A stretch of DNA of 64,000 bases from a virus, in IMG/VR virus record IMGVR_UViG_3300028392_000034, positions 62,001-126,000 of that record; one strand, given 5' to 3'. The translations under genes and the position numbers were made by a program. Of this stretch, positions 40,765 through 47,809 are shown piece by piece; position 1 is the stretch's first letter; every line of letters begins with the position of its first letter. The notes beneath the pieces are model-generated. The model saw only the letters and a list, made by a program, of their open reading frames with translations, was not told the origin of the DNA and made no database searches.

Positions 40765-41091
40765 ATGGAAGTTAAAAAGCAAACCCGAAAACGCCGTCAA
40801 GACAGCAACCATGCTGTCTATACCATAACCAACTTGGTCACAGGCGATTACTACATTGGTATTACCGTGTGCTCAGGTAGCATAAAACGGGCCCTAAAAG
40901 TGCGTTTTCAGAAGCACGTTCGCCGTGCAGTAACTGAAGAAAAAGTGTGGGCTTTATGCAACAGTATCCGTGAATATGGTGCTGAGATGCATACTGTTGA
41001 ATTTGTTGAAAAAGTCCGCGGTCGCAAGCCAGCCCATGCACGTGAGCGCGAGCTGATTCGCGAATATGCGCCAGCTCTAAATACACATTGA
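40765..41091 (+). CDS. GIY-YIG nuclease-like protein
   Basis: A 108-residue protein with AVYTITNLVTGDYYIGIT (GIY-YIG strands), a mid-domain Arg-rich helix, then ARERELIREYAPALNTH with the catalytic-type Glu and a terminal Asn. This is the single-domain core of GIY-YIG endonucleases, as in phage-borne homing or repair nucleases. Its early leaderless promoter is unusual for a homing gene. Confidence 0.75.
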   Translation: MEVKKQTRKRRQDSNHAVYTITNLVTGDYYIGITVCSGSIKRALKVRFQKHVRRAVTEEKVWALCNSIREYGAEMHTVEFVEKVRGRKPAHARERELIREYAPALNTH

Positions 41092-41097
41092 TTTAGG

Positions 41098-41126
41098 TTG
41101 ACCAAAAAAGCCATTTCGGTTATAAT
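41098..41126 (+). promoter_or_regulatory. sigma70 promoter cassette with standard leader
   Basis: TTGACC (41098-41103), 17 bp, TATAAT (41121-41126), then ACTTGTATAGAAACTAAAAA and GGAG before ATG 41158. Confidence 0.85.
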
Positions 41127-41157
41127 ACTTGTATAGAAACTAAAAAGGAGCAGAAAA

Positions 41158-41430
41158 ATGTCCCAACTAAAAGAATACACATTAGAAATTTACCGAACTG
41201 ATCGACGTGTCAAAGCAGGTCGTCGTTTGTATGCCAAGCAGGATTTTGCACCTAGCACCAAGGACTACATCAATGCCGTGGCCGATGCTAAACGCGGTTT
41301 GGGTTTTGTTGTTGAAGTGTTTGAAACTTTTGTCACCAAGCAAAACCTAATAGGTGGTAAAGAATTCCAAGAGCGTTATGATACGCCTTACTTCTGCTCA
41401 CCCGCAAGCGAATCTTATTGGAGCATGTAA
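41158..41430 (+). CDS. Small phage protein, unknown
   Basis: A 90-residue basic protein, MSQLKEYTLEIYRTDRRVKA, with DYINAVADAKRGLGF. Made early from the cassette promoter. The N-terminus resembles that of the gene at 29430 (KEYTVLVDCIERGVKYG), suggesting a shared small-protein family. Confidence 0.55.
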   Translation: MSQLKEYTLEIYRTDRRVKAGRRLYAKQDFAPSTKDYINAVADAKRGLGFVVEVFETFVTKQNLIGGKEFQERYDTPYFCSPASESYWSM

Positions 41431-41431
41431 T

Positions 41432-41680
41432 ATGAAAGTTCGAGAACTTATTGAATCCCTGGGCTATATGAACCCTGATGCCGAAGTGCATTTCAGCTAC
41501 AACTATGGCGACCACTGGCGCACCGAAGTAGCCCCTGCGGTTAACCAAGTGTCTGAGGGCATTGTGGAGTTCAGCGACTATCACCGTATGGACAAACTGG
41601 TCACAGACGATGAGGATGTCTATGACGAAGAAACAGGCGACTACAAGACAGAAGTCCGTCGTGTGGTAGTAATAGGTTAA
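41432..41680 (+). CDS. Small acidic phage protein, relative of the gene at 18463
   Basis: From MKVRELIESLGYMNPDAEVH, 82 residues, very acidic near the C-terminus (VTDDEDVYDEETGDY). Shares the xELIExLxxMxPDAxV start with the gene at 18463. It starts 1 nt after the previous stop. Confidence 0.6.
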   Translation: MKVRELIESLGYMNPDAEVHFSYNYGDHWRTEVAPAVNQVSEGIVEFSDYHRMDKLVTDDEDVYDEETGDYKTEVRRVVVIG

Positions 41681-41704
41681 TAATTGATACACAAGGAGTC
41701 AGAA

Positions 41705-41929
41705 ATGATTGCAGTAAGAGATTATGGTATGTTCACAGATCGCGGCAATGCCGCAATTGGTGACTTGGTAAACTTTGCCAAGACTGCAGAATTGACTTGG
41801 CCCGAAACATATCAAATATTAGGAATCCTAAGCGAGTCTAACCCTGAGATCTATGGTGAAGCCATGGACACTGAAGTGCGTGAAATCGTTTATAGTCGTT
41901 GTAATTTTACCTCTGCCTTTTACTTCTAA
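41705..41929 (+). CDS. Small conserved phage protein, unknown
   Basis: A 74-residue protein from MIAVRDYGMFTDRGN; AAGGAG lies 8-13 nt upstream. The product is helical (TAELTWPETYQILGIL). No function known. Confidence 0.55.
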   Translation: MIAVRDYGMFTDRGNAAIGDLVNFAKTAELTWPETYQILGILSESNPEIYGEAMDTEVREIVYSRCNFTSAFYF

Positions 41930-41938
41930 GGAATAAAA

Positions 41939-42412
41939 ATGGGAACTCGTTCACGTATCGCAGTCATGCATGGTCCAATCGCAAAGTCTGTCTACTGTCA
42001 TTGGGACGGCTATCTGGAACACAATGGTGCTATTTTGCAAGAGCATTATGACTCAAGCAAAGCCAACCAACTGGTTGCCCTAGGCGACTTGAGTAGCCTA
42101 CGCCCTGAGATTGGTGTAAAGCATCCTTTCAGTTGCTTGGATGCTGAGGCTGGTAGCGACTATGAACAACGCTATGGCAACATGTGTACCTTTTACGATC
42201 GCGATCGCGGCGAAACAGAATGCACTTGGTCAGTAGATCATTCATTTGAAGACTTTTTGGACCGTACCAAGGGTTGCGGTGCTGAGTTTTACTATGTGAT
42301 GAAAGATGGTACATGGTATGTGGGTGACACTTATGGCTCAACGGCCTTAAGCAATAAGTTAACACCATTGGCAGAAGCACTTGAAGCAGTGAAGGAAGAA
42401 GTACCTGCATGA
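41939..42412 (+). CDS. Conserved phage protein (SVYCHWDGY family), unknown
   Basis: A 157-residue protein starting MGTRSRIAVMHGPIAKSVYC, then HWDGYLEHNGAILQEHY. This signature is widespread in phages without a known function. It ends in an ATGA overlap with the next gene. Confidence 0.65.
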   Translation: MGTRSRIAVMHGPIAKSVYCHWDGYLEHNGAILQEHYDSSKANQLVALGDLSSLRPEIGVKHPFSCLDAEAGSDYEQRYGNMCTFYDRDRGETECTWSVDHSFEDFLDRTKGCGAEFYYVMKDGTWYVGDTYGSTALSNKLTPLAEALEAVKEEVPA

Positions 42413-42636
42413 AAACCACCAGGATCAACTGTGGCGCTTGGACATTGAGCAATGATGACGTTGAACAGGCTACCAAACTGTTTGGCCCCGGTGGTACTCA
42501 AGCAGACCGTCGTTGGTTCTATAGGTTACTCGACGATAGAGAATGGCGCAAAAAAGGTCGCTTAGACACGCAGCTGGTGTTGTATTTTCGCAACAGCGTA
42601 GATGCTGTGTTTTTTGCCCTAAAAAAGGGTGGTTGA
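42409..42636 (+). CDS. Small protein of the C-terminal 'DAxxF' group
   Basis: A 75-residue protein with RRWFYRLLDDREW and the end VLYFRNSVDAVFFALKKGG. The TGA (42634-42636) falls inside the -35 box of the next promoter. Confidence 0.55.
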   Translation: MKTTRINCGAWTLSNDDVEQATKLFGPGGTQADRRWFYRLLDDREWRKKGRLDTQLVLYFRNSVDAVFFALKKGG

Positions 42637-42661
42637 CCAGAAATGCCCGATTTGCTATAAT
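42633..42661 (+). promoter_or_regulatory. sigma70 promoter cassette with standard leader
   Basis: TTGACC (42633-42638), 17 bp, TATAAT (42656-42661), repeated leader with AAAAAGGAG, ATG 42692. Confidence 0.85.
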
Positions 42662-42691
42662 ACTTGTATAGAAACTAAAAAGGAGCCCAGA

Positions 42692-42967
42692 ATGAAAACC
42701 ATTCAAGAAGTCAACCAAGCAATCATGTTCGGTAATTGGACCAATGTAGAACTGAGTAGCATGATCGATGCTGTCAAGTTTAACCGTGCCCGATTGACCA
42801 AGGACGTGAAGAATTCAATCAAGCCGGGTCAAATGGTCAAGTTTACATCAAGCCGTACCGGCAAGGTCATGGTAGGTGATGTGACCAAAATTGCCATCAA
42901 GTTTGTCACAGTTCGCACTCCATCTGGCTTGTGGAAGGTGCCGGCCAACATGTTGGAAGCCGCATAA
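42692..42967 (+). CDS. Small KOW/SH3-like phage protein
   Basis: A 91-residue protein from MKTIQEVNQAIMFGNW. The C-terminal half (IKPGQMVKFTSSRTGKVMVG, then FVTVRTPSGLWKVP) looks like a small beta-barrel, common in phages. Function unknown; early gene. Confidence 0.6.
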   Translation: MKTIQEVNQAIMFGNWTNVELSSMIDAVKFNRARLTKDVKNSIKPGQMVKFTSSRTGKVMVGDVTKIAIKFVTVRTPSGLWKVPANMLEAA

Positions 42968-42972
42968 AACGG

Positions 42973-43001
42973 TTGACCAGAAACACCCATTTTTGTATAA
43001 T
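42973..43001 (+). promoter_or_regulatory. sigma70 promoter cassette with standard leader
   Basis: TTGACC (42973-42978), 17 bp, TATAAT (42996-43001), repeated leader with AAAAAGGAG, ATG 43032. Confidence 0.85.
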
Positions 43002-43031
43002 ACTTGTATAGAAACTAAAAAGGAGTTCAAG

Positions 43032-43379
43032 ATGTCAGTTACAGTTAACGGTATCAAAGTAGATGCAATTGTAGCCGAAGCCAAGTCAGCCGCTCGTGAA
43101 GCCGCTGAACGATTCTTCCAAGATAAACTAGGCGGCCGTGATCAGTTTGCTTGTGGCTTTGCTTGGGTTGACATTTTTGGTGTCAAAGGCAATACCAAAT
43201 TAGGCCGGGCTTTCAAAGAAGCCGGTGTCAGCAAGAGCCATACCGGTGCTTTCCAAATTTGGAATCCAGCAGGCATGTATGTTCAGAACGTGGACACACT
43301 GGAAGCCGGTGCAGAAGCAGCCGCTCAAGTGTTTAAGAAATACGGGTTCACAGCCTACGCTGGTAGCCGTTTAGATTAA
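43032..43379 (+). CDS. Conserved phage protein, unknown
   Basis: A 115-residue protein from MSVTVNGIKVDAIVAEAKSA. The core, CGFAWVDIFGVKGNTKLGRA, and GAFQIWNPAGMYVQNVD are found in small proteins of many phages. Alpha/beta, soluble, early. No catalytic site seen. Confidence 0.6.
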   Translation: MSVTVNGIKVDAIVAEAKSAAREAAERFFQDKLGGRDQFACGFAWVDIFGVKGNTKLGRAFKEAGVSKSHTGAFQIWNPAGMYVQNVDTLEAGAEAAAQVFKKYGFTAYAGSRLD

Positions 43380-43391
43380 TTGGAGTAACAT

Positions 43392-43580
43392 ATGAATAAA
43401 GTTTTTCTTATCGTGGCATTTGTGATATTGCTTATTATACTTGCACCAATTGCAACCATTTGGTCCTTGAATACCTTGTTTCCTGCCTTGGCAATACCCG
43501 TGACATTTGATACCTGGATGGCGTCACTGGTCCTAGGCGGTGTTGTAGGCGGCACAACTGGCGTTTCATTTAAGAAATAA
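43392..43580 (+). CDS. Small two-helix membrane protein
   Basis: A 62-residue protein with transmembrane helices at 4-26 (VFLIVAFVILLIILAPIATI) and 43-58, ending VSFKK. GGAG ribosome site. The role is unknown; such proteins could affect membrane or superinfection properties. Confidence 0.55.
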   Translation: MNKVFLIVAFVILLIILAPIATIWSLNTLFPALAIPVTFDTWMASLVLGGVVGGTTGVSFKK

Positions 43581-43581
43581 A

Positions 43582-43746
43582 ATGAACATAGATCAAGCCT
43601 GCGAAATCATGGAAGCCTATGCTGTGCAACAAGATTTAGAAGATCTAGAGGCAATTGAGCACATGGTCGAGAACTATCGTACATTAGATCCCAAAGTTCG
43701 TCAGGCATTGAAATTTTTTATGAACACCGCAAAGGAAATGGCATGA
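43582..43746 (+). CDS. 54-residue acidic helical protein, unknown
   Basis: MNIDQACEIMEAYAVQQDLE, then a helical remainder ending FMNTAKEMA. The TGA overlaps the next ATG by 4 bp. No strong ribosome site; the support is the overlapping gene chain. Confidence 0.5.
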   Translation: MNIDQACEIMEAYAVQQDLEDLEAIEHMVENYRTLDPKVRQALKFFMNTAKEMA

Positions 43747-44396
43747 AAGCGAATCGCGATACAATGGCCGCAGTTGATGCCAACTTGCTCTGGGCTGCGG
43801 CTTGCACTGCCTTCCGTATCAACAACGGTTACTATAAGCAACCCGAAATGATCGGTGATCAGGTTGTGCGTTCACCCAATCGTGTTATTGTTGAGCGAGC
43901 TTTGTCTGACGCCAGTATGATTACTGATGCTGATCGTACTATGGGTGTGGACTGTCGTCGACACTTGGCCTCGGCTGTTACCTTGCAGGCCTTGCGAACC
44001 GAACTAAACGAATGGGCTAGGATAACTGCTCGAGTGTGCAGTTTGGATGAGATTACCAGCCGTTACGATATGAGTGTGATCACAGCCATGCCGCACGGTT
44101 ATGCTAGACAATTAAGAAAAGAATCAGTAGATGCTAGACTTGCTCGTTGTGATGGCCTGGTTGGCAAGGTAGGTGACAAGGTTGAGCTCACAGTAGAAGT
44201 GGTTCGCAGCAGCTACAGTGAAAAATTTAATACTTGGTTTATCACAGCCATTACTGACAACAATCATTCAGTTTACTTTTCGTATCGTGAGTCAATCGAA
44301 CCCGATACTCACACAACTATTCGTGGCACGGTGAAGCGACACAATAACCTGGCCACTCAACTCAACCGTGTCAAAGTGTTAGGAGTTTCCGAATGA
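43743..44396 (+). CDS. Conserved phage protein with OB-fold-like C-terminus
   Basis: A 217-residue protein. The C-terminal 85 residues (VGKVGDKVELTVEVVRSSYS, FITAITDNNHSVYFSYRE, RGTVKRHNNLATQLNRVKVL) read like an OB-fold strand pattern. The N-terminus is helical. It could bind single-stranded nucleic acid; that is an inference from strand pattern. Overlaps neighbours at both ends. Confidence 0.5.
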   Translation: MKANRDTMAAVDANLLWAAACTAFRINNGYYKQPEMIGDQVVRSPNRVIVERALSDASMITDADRTMGVDCRRHLASAVTLQALRTELNEWARITARVCSLDEITSRYDMSVITAMPHGYARQLRKESVDARLARCDGLVGKVGDKVELTVEVVRSSYSEKFNTWFITAITDNNHSVYFSYRESIEPDTHTTIRGTVKRHNNLATQLNRVKVLGVSE

Positions 44397-44521
44397 AAAC
44401 ATTTATCATTGGTGCCATTTTTGGTATCGTTCTCTGCACCGTGGGATTTTCGGGCATTGCTCGGATGTTTGATAACGGTGTATCCAAAGTTCAACAAGTA
44501 ACCAAAGAGGCAGCACAATGA
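44393..44521 (+). CDS. 42-residue single-pass membrane protein
   Basis: MKTFIIGAIFGIVLCTVGFS, then GIARMFDNGVSKVQQVTKEA and AQ. One membrane helix and a helical tail. ATGA overlaps join it to the gene upstream and to the entericidin-like gene downstream. Confidence 0.5.
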   Translation: MKTFIIGAIFGIVLCTVGFSGIARMFDNGVSKVQQVTKEAAQ

Positions 44522-44655
44522 AATCTTTAATTGTCATTGCAATGATTGGTCTATTGACCGCGTGTAACACCGTGTCGGGTCTTGGTAAAGATCTGTCCGG
44601 CAGCGCAGAATGGACCAAAGACAAAATCAGCAAAAAAGAATTTAATCAAAAGTGA
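44518..44655 (+). CDS. Entericidin-like lipoprotein
   Basis: A 45-residue protein: lipoprotein signal MKSLIVIAMIGLLTAC with lipobox LTAC and modified Cys16, followed by NTVSGLGKDLSGSAEWTKDK. The CNTVxGxGKD core matches entericidin A/B family lipoproteins, which in bacteria form a small-lipoprotein toxin/antidote pair affecting lysis. In the phage it may assist envelope damage or act in superinfection exclusion. It overlaps the small membrane protein before it. Confidence 0.7.
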   Translation: MKSLIVIAMIGLLTACNTVSGLGKDLSGSAEWTKDKISKKEFNQK

Positions 44656-44686
44656 TACTTTTGGTTAACCGGAATCTACATTATGG

Positions 44687-44715
44687 TTGACATTCAAACA
44701 ACAGTCCGCTATAAT
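44687..44715 (+). promoter_or_regulatory. Perfect sigma70 promoter with 5' hairpin leader
   Basis: TTGACA (44687-44692), 17 bp, TATAAT (44710-44715). Just downstream, ATGCTAAA-CAAA-TTTAGCAT-type symmetry (44722-44740) forms a hairpin at the very 5' end of the mRNA, which could stabilise it. Confidence 0.85.
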
Positions 44716-44787
44716 ATGGATATGCTAAACAATTTAGCATGTGTATTTTAAATCAACTTTTTAACAGGCAACAACGAAAGGCAACTT

Positions 44788-45120
44788 ATGTCGCAAGATA
44801 AACTTTTTACCGTAGCAGGTACCGCAACTAATTCTAACGGAACAGTGAAAGCTCGTTTCGCTAACGACTTGGTGGCTCGTATCAAGATCCTGAACAAAGC
44901 AGGATGCACCAACATCAATTTGGTTGAGCTCCCAAGCCCAATGACCAAATTGCAAGCTCTCCAGCATTTGCAGAGCTTGGGCATTACCGAAGGTGATGCT
45001 GGTTATGCTGTAGCCAACAAATTGGCTGAGAAGACCAAGGTCGCCAAGAAAGGCGAAGTCAAAGTAGCAGGCGCTAGTATCAAGGCCACTGCAAAAACTT
45101 CAGCCAAAGTAACGGCTTAA
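44788..45120 (+). CDS. Conserved phage protein with Lys/Ala-rich tail
   Basis: A 110-residue protein: MSQDKLFTVAGTATNSNGTV, FANDLVARIKILNKAGCTNI and VELPSPMTKLQALQHLQSLG form a domain seen in many T4-like environmental phages. The tail is Lys/Ala/Thr-rich (KTKVAKKGEVKVAG, KTSAKVTA), like a nucleic-acid-binding tail. It has a perfect promoter and a structured leader, so it is probably abundant early. Function unknown. Confidence 0.6.
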   Translation: MSQDKLFTVAGTATNSNGTVKARFANDLVARIKILNKAGCTNINLVELPSPMTKLQALQHLQSLGITEGDAGYAVANKLAEKTKVAKKGEVKVAGASIKATAKTSAKVTA

Positions 45121-45162
45121 TAGGTACCAGGGGCAGTGCCAATAAGTCCCCTAACTTATACC

Positions 45163-45447
45163 ATGAACAAGATACTTGCAGTATCTTTTCTTTTTTTGTT
45201 ATCCGGTTGTGCGGCTCCATTGGTGTGGACCGGGCTAGGCGTGTCGAGTGTGGTCGTTAACGAAACCACAGGCAAAGGCATTGCTGATCATACTGCCAGT
45301 GCAGTAACGCAACAAGACTGTAGACTTCCTAGGGCACTCAATAATCAATCCATTTGTCAAGATCCTGCATTAACCAAAATACAATTAACTACAACTGGCA
45401 CCAAGCCATCTACAGTTAGCGAAATTGAGTTGAGATATCGTCAATAA
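45163..45447 (+). CDS. Small lipoprotein
   Basis: A 94-residue protein from MNKILAVSFLFLLSGC with lipobox LSGC. The mature part (ADHTASAVTQQDCRLPRALN, NQSICQDP) has two cysteines and resembles small bacterial lipoproteins of unknown role. It is the second lipoprotein gene within 1 kb. Confidence 0.65.
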   Translation: MNKILAVSFLFLLSGCAAPLVWTGLGVSSVVVNETTGKGIADHTASAVTQQDCRLPRALNNQSICQDPALTKIQLTTTGTKPSTVSEIELRYRQ

Positions 45448-45474
45448 CTTGATCATTTGAGCTAAGTATGTTGT

Positions 45475-45705
45475 ATGTTAGACGACCTTGATTATCCCAT
45501 TAGGATGGCCATTAACCAACTGTTGTTGGTTTTGTATCAGCAAGGTATTACGGAAATTCACACAGGCGGACTCATGCGCTTGTTAGGAGTTCCAAACGAA
45601 GTTTCACAAGAGTATGACGATGAGCGTATACTGTTAGATGACGACTTTGTTAAACATGTGAGTGAATTTGGTTCACCAAGATCTTCGGATCAATCTTTAC
45701 ATTAA
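45475..45705 (+). CDS. Small conserved phage protein, unknown
   Basis: A 76-residue acidic protein, MLDDLDYPIRMAINQLLLVL...GGLMRLLGVP. The N-terminal DxDYPIRMAINQLLxxLYxxG is a pattern seen in other phages. No Shine-Dalgarno; an AT-rich segment precedes the ATG. Overlaps the next ATG by one base. Confidence 0.55.
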   Translation: MLDDLDYPIRMAINQLLLVLYQQGITEIHTGGLMRLLGVPNEVSQEYDDERILLDDDFVKHVSEFGSPRSSDQSLH

Positions 45706-45947
45706 TGACTGCACCTTCAAATAAAAATGGGGACGCCCTATATACGGTAATCTTACGGGCACCTGACGCAAAAAGCCAACTGACTCGATGGATCAATACT
45801 AGCCGAAACATACGGGCTCGTGTTGACGACAATCGTATGCACATCTATAATCAAAATACTTTGAGCCTGTTTATGGTCACTTGGACACATGGTTGGGACA
45901 ACATGGTCATTTGGGATGCCTGGACAAAACGGCATATTAGTCTTTGA
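45705..45947 (+). CDS. Small protein, possible 'DAxxF' relative
   Basis: An 80-residue basic protein with MHIYNQNTLSLFMVTWTHGW, a strand-then-helix-then-Trp pattern similar to the C-terminal motif of the genes at 8385 and 32259, but here followed by a 15-residue extension. Function unknown. Confidence 0.45.
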   Translation: MTAPSNKNGDALYTVILRAPDAKSQLTRWINTSRNIRARVDDNRMHIYNQNTLSLFMVTWTHGWDNMVIWDAWTKRHISL

Positions 45948-45953
45948 TATTTC

Positions 45954-45981
45954 TTGACATCGTGTCTTTATAGTGTATAAT
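45954..45981 (+). promoter_or_regulatory. sigma70 promoter
   Basis: TTGACA (45954-45959), 16 bp, TATAAT (45976-45981). An AAAGGA ribosome site precedes ATG 46020. Confidence 0.75.
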
Positions 45982-46019
45982 TAAAGGGTGCTTAGGCACT
46001 TTATTATAAAGGAAATACA

Positions 46020-46208
46020 ATGTCACAAAACCATGACGCAATCAAAACAGCGTTTGATAACTATCTTACCGAAAACGAAAAGTTCACAGCCAAGGGTGTT
46101 AAAGCTGCCGCGGCTCGTGCTAGAAAAGCCTTGCAAGAAATGAGCAAAGCAATCAAAGAACGTCGTAAAGAAATCACAGTAGAAAAAGAAGCTCTAGCCG
46201 CAAAATAA
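46020..46208 (+). CDS. Histone H1/Hc1-like basic protein
   Basis: A 62-residue Lys/Arg/Ala-rich helical protein: FTAKGVKAAAARARKALQEM, AIKERRKEITVEK. The AAARARKAL...RRKEI pattern resembles Hc1-like nucleoproteins that bind and compact DNA. It may act on host or phage DNA early. Own promoter and ribosome site. Confidence 0.6.
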   Translation: MSQNHDAIKTAFDNYLTENEKFTAKGVKAAAARARKALQEMSKAIKERRKEITVEKEALAAK

Positions 46209-46209
46209 C

Positions 46210-46380
46210 ATGCGGTATAGTTCTATTACAACTATAGTAGAAGACCCTGATCACCCAGGCGAAATGTTATTGCTCCTGGGTGATGAGCTCTGCGAACACA
46301 TGGAGTGGACGGAAGGTGATGTTCTAGAGTGGATAGATAACAAGGACGGCACATGGACCTTACGCAAGAAAAAACCTTAG
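46210..46380 (+). CDS. AbrB-like small protein
   Basis: A 56-residue protein: EMLLLLGDELCEHMEWTEGD and VLEWIDNKDGTWTLRKKKP. The GDVLEWxDNxDGTWTLRK end is typical of small phage AbrB/SpoVT-like swapped-hairpin proteins. It overlaps the next gene by 28 bp. Confidence 0.55.
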   Translation: MRYSSITTIVEDPDHPGEMLLLLGDELCEHMEWTEGDVLEWIDNKDGTWTLRKKKP

Positions 46381-46886
46381 ACGAGCTCGTCTCTGAGCTT
46401 AACGATACTGTCACAATATCGTTAGACGGCTACTATAAAAAAACCAACGGATGGGCCGATCCACAATATGGTGCTATTCCGCCGTTGACTGTGAGCAATA
46501 TTGATGGCAACATCAACGGAACCACTTACAGCAACATTAGTCTTACCGGAAGTCCGTTTACATTTAGTAATACTGCTGGGCATGTTTGGACCACCGGAAC
46601 TACTAGCCCATACACTGTTAACAGTCCTTACACCATGAATCAAAGTGGTAAAGTTGTTATTCAAGGCGATAATGCCGATCTTGTGATAGGCGAAAAAAGT
46701 ATGCGAGATTGGATGGAACGGGTTGAGGAACGATTGAACATCCTAACACCTAACACCAAATTGGAAGAGGAATGGGAAGAACTCCGTGCTCTGGGCGAAC
46801 AGTATCGTCAACTTGAACAGCACATCAAAGATAAACAGGCCACATGGGACCGTTTGAAGGCCATGCCACCGCCAGTGACAGAGTAA
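46353..46886 (+). CDS. Putative virion-associated protein with coiled-coil end
   Basis: A 177-residue protein. A Thr/Ser/Asn-rich beta middle (DGNINGTTYSNISLTGSPFT) is followed by a helical C-terminus (MRDWMERVEERLNILTPNTK, LEEEWEELRALGEQYRQLEQ), a pattern found in many phages. The helical part probably forms a coiled coil and may be an assembly or fibre-type protein; the exact role is unknown. Confidence 0.55.
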   Translation: MDLTQEKTLDELVSELNDTVTISLDGYYKKTNGWADPQYGAIPPLTVSNIDGNINGTTYSNISLTGSPFTFSNTAGHVWTTGTTSPYTVNSPYTMNQSGKVVIQGDNADLVIGEKSMRDWMERVEERLNILTPNTKLEEEWEELRALGEQYRQLEQHIKDKQATWDRLKAMPPPVTE

Positions 46887-46945
46887 TATGCCCAGTTAAC
46901 GGCAAAAACCTATCAAAAATCGTAGATCTTTGCCGGCATAGGGTG

Positions 46946-47067
46946 TATAATAATAAGTATTTTAGAGAGTAGAATACACAACCAAGCTAACAGATGTTTA
47001 GCGTAGGATTATAATCTTAGATCTACTCCACAACGGATGGACCAGTGCCGCAAAGCTGGTCTTTTTT
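46946..47067 (+). ncRNA. Candidate structured small RNA
   Basis: The 360-bp stretch 46887-47246 has no convincing gene. TATAAT (46946-46951; weak -35) precedes a folded segment: GAGTAGA (46967-46973) pairs perfectly with TCTACTC (47022-47028), enclosing the GCTAA...TTAGC hairpin (46986-47002). It ends at a strong terminator (47040-47067). This is the layout of a roughly 110-nt independent RNA. No known family recognised. Confidence 0.5.
47040..47067 (+). terminator. Intrinsic terminator
   Basis: GACCAG-TGCCGCAAAG-CTGGTC followed by TTTTTT. Confidence 0.8.
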
Positions 47068-47104
47068 AGAGAGGGCTTCGGAAATCCTCTTCATTGACAA
47101 ACGG

Positions 47105-47137
47105 TCCGAATTGGCCAGCAACAACAGTCAATTCGGA
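47105..47137. other. 9-bp perfect inverted repeat upstream of the lysis genes
   Basis: TCCGAATTG and CAATTCGGA separated by 15 bases form a strong hairpin between the small-RNA terminator and the SleB gene. A weaker hairpin (AGAGG...CCTCT, 47070-47090) lies just before it. The remaining bases to 47246 hold no gene or clear promoter. Confidence 0.55.
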
Positions 47138-47246
47138 GAATATGGCACTGAGGCCCGAGGTCTTTTGTCGAATCTACAGCCACCGTCAATGCGCTCATCC
47201 TGGGCACCTCCGCTGACACGCACAGTCTTGTGATGAGGAGAAGGCA

Positions 47247-47807
47247 TTGAAATTAAATTCGATAACTGACGTAGGTAACAAAATTTTTCAATTTTGTGGT
47301 TTTATGATTGTGATGTTTGCTGTAATCACAGTAACACAATATAAATTAGATATCCTAAAAGTAACAAACGAAACAGCTCGACAAGGTTTTATCAGCGTCG
47401 AGGACAGAACCAGACAACTGGCCTGTTTAACCAAAAACATCTATTGGGAAAGTGCAAGCGAACCTTTTGAAGGTAAGGTCGCTGTAGCCCAAGTCACTAT
47501 TAACCGTGTAGACAGCGGCAAATTTGCATCCGATATTTGCGGTGTGGTTTATCAAAAGAACATGGTCTTAGGCCGAGAAGTTTGCCAATTCAGTTGGATG
47601 TGTGACGGATCCAGTCGAATTAGACCCATTTATCCAGCCTATTGGAAAGAGTCAGAAGAAGTGGCTAAAAAAGTATTACTAGAAGGTTTTAGACTACCCG
47701 GCTTGAAGAATGCTCTGTATTTTCATGCAGACTATGTTCAAGCTCAATGGGGCAAACCACAAGTGGCCAAAATTGGTCGACACGTATTTTATTCAGAGAG
47801 GATATAA
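47247..47807 (+). CDS. SleB-type cell-wall hydrolase (endolysin)
   Basis: The 186-residue protein has an N-terminal membrane helix (residues 13-32) and a Hydrolase_2/SleB domain: NIYWESASEPFEGKVAVAQV with catalytic Glu68, INRVDSGKFASDICGVVYQK, CQFSWMCDG and ALYFHADYVQ. SleB-like enzymes are lytic transglycosylases acting on peptidoglycan. The start is TTG with GAGGAG 6 nt upstream; no better ATG exists. It precedes a small multi-helix membrane protein, likely the holin. The N-terminal helix suggests a signal-anchor-release endolysin. Confidence 0.8.
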   Translation: MKLNSITDVGNKIFQFCGFMIVMFAVITVTQYKLDILKVTNETARQGFISVEDRTRQLACLTKNIYWESASEPFEGKVAVAQVTINRVDSGKFASDICGVVYQKNMVLGREVCQFSWMCDGSSRIRPIYPAYWKESEEVAKKVLLEGFRLPGLKNALYFHADYVQAQWGKPQVAKIGRHVFYSERI

Positions 47808-47809
47808 AC

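Noticed and set aside
45449-45472. A leaderless sigma70 promoter before the gene at 45475 (TTGATC...TATGTT)
   Set aside because: The spacing between the boxes is only 12 bp, so it does not fit the pattern of the six accepted leaderless promoters.
47045-47233. A 62-codon frame starting with GTG in the structured region before the endolysin
   Set aside because: It starts inside a terminator stem, has no ribosome site, and covers perfect hairpins. The region reads better as noncoding RNA.
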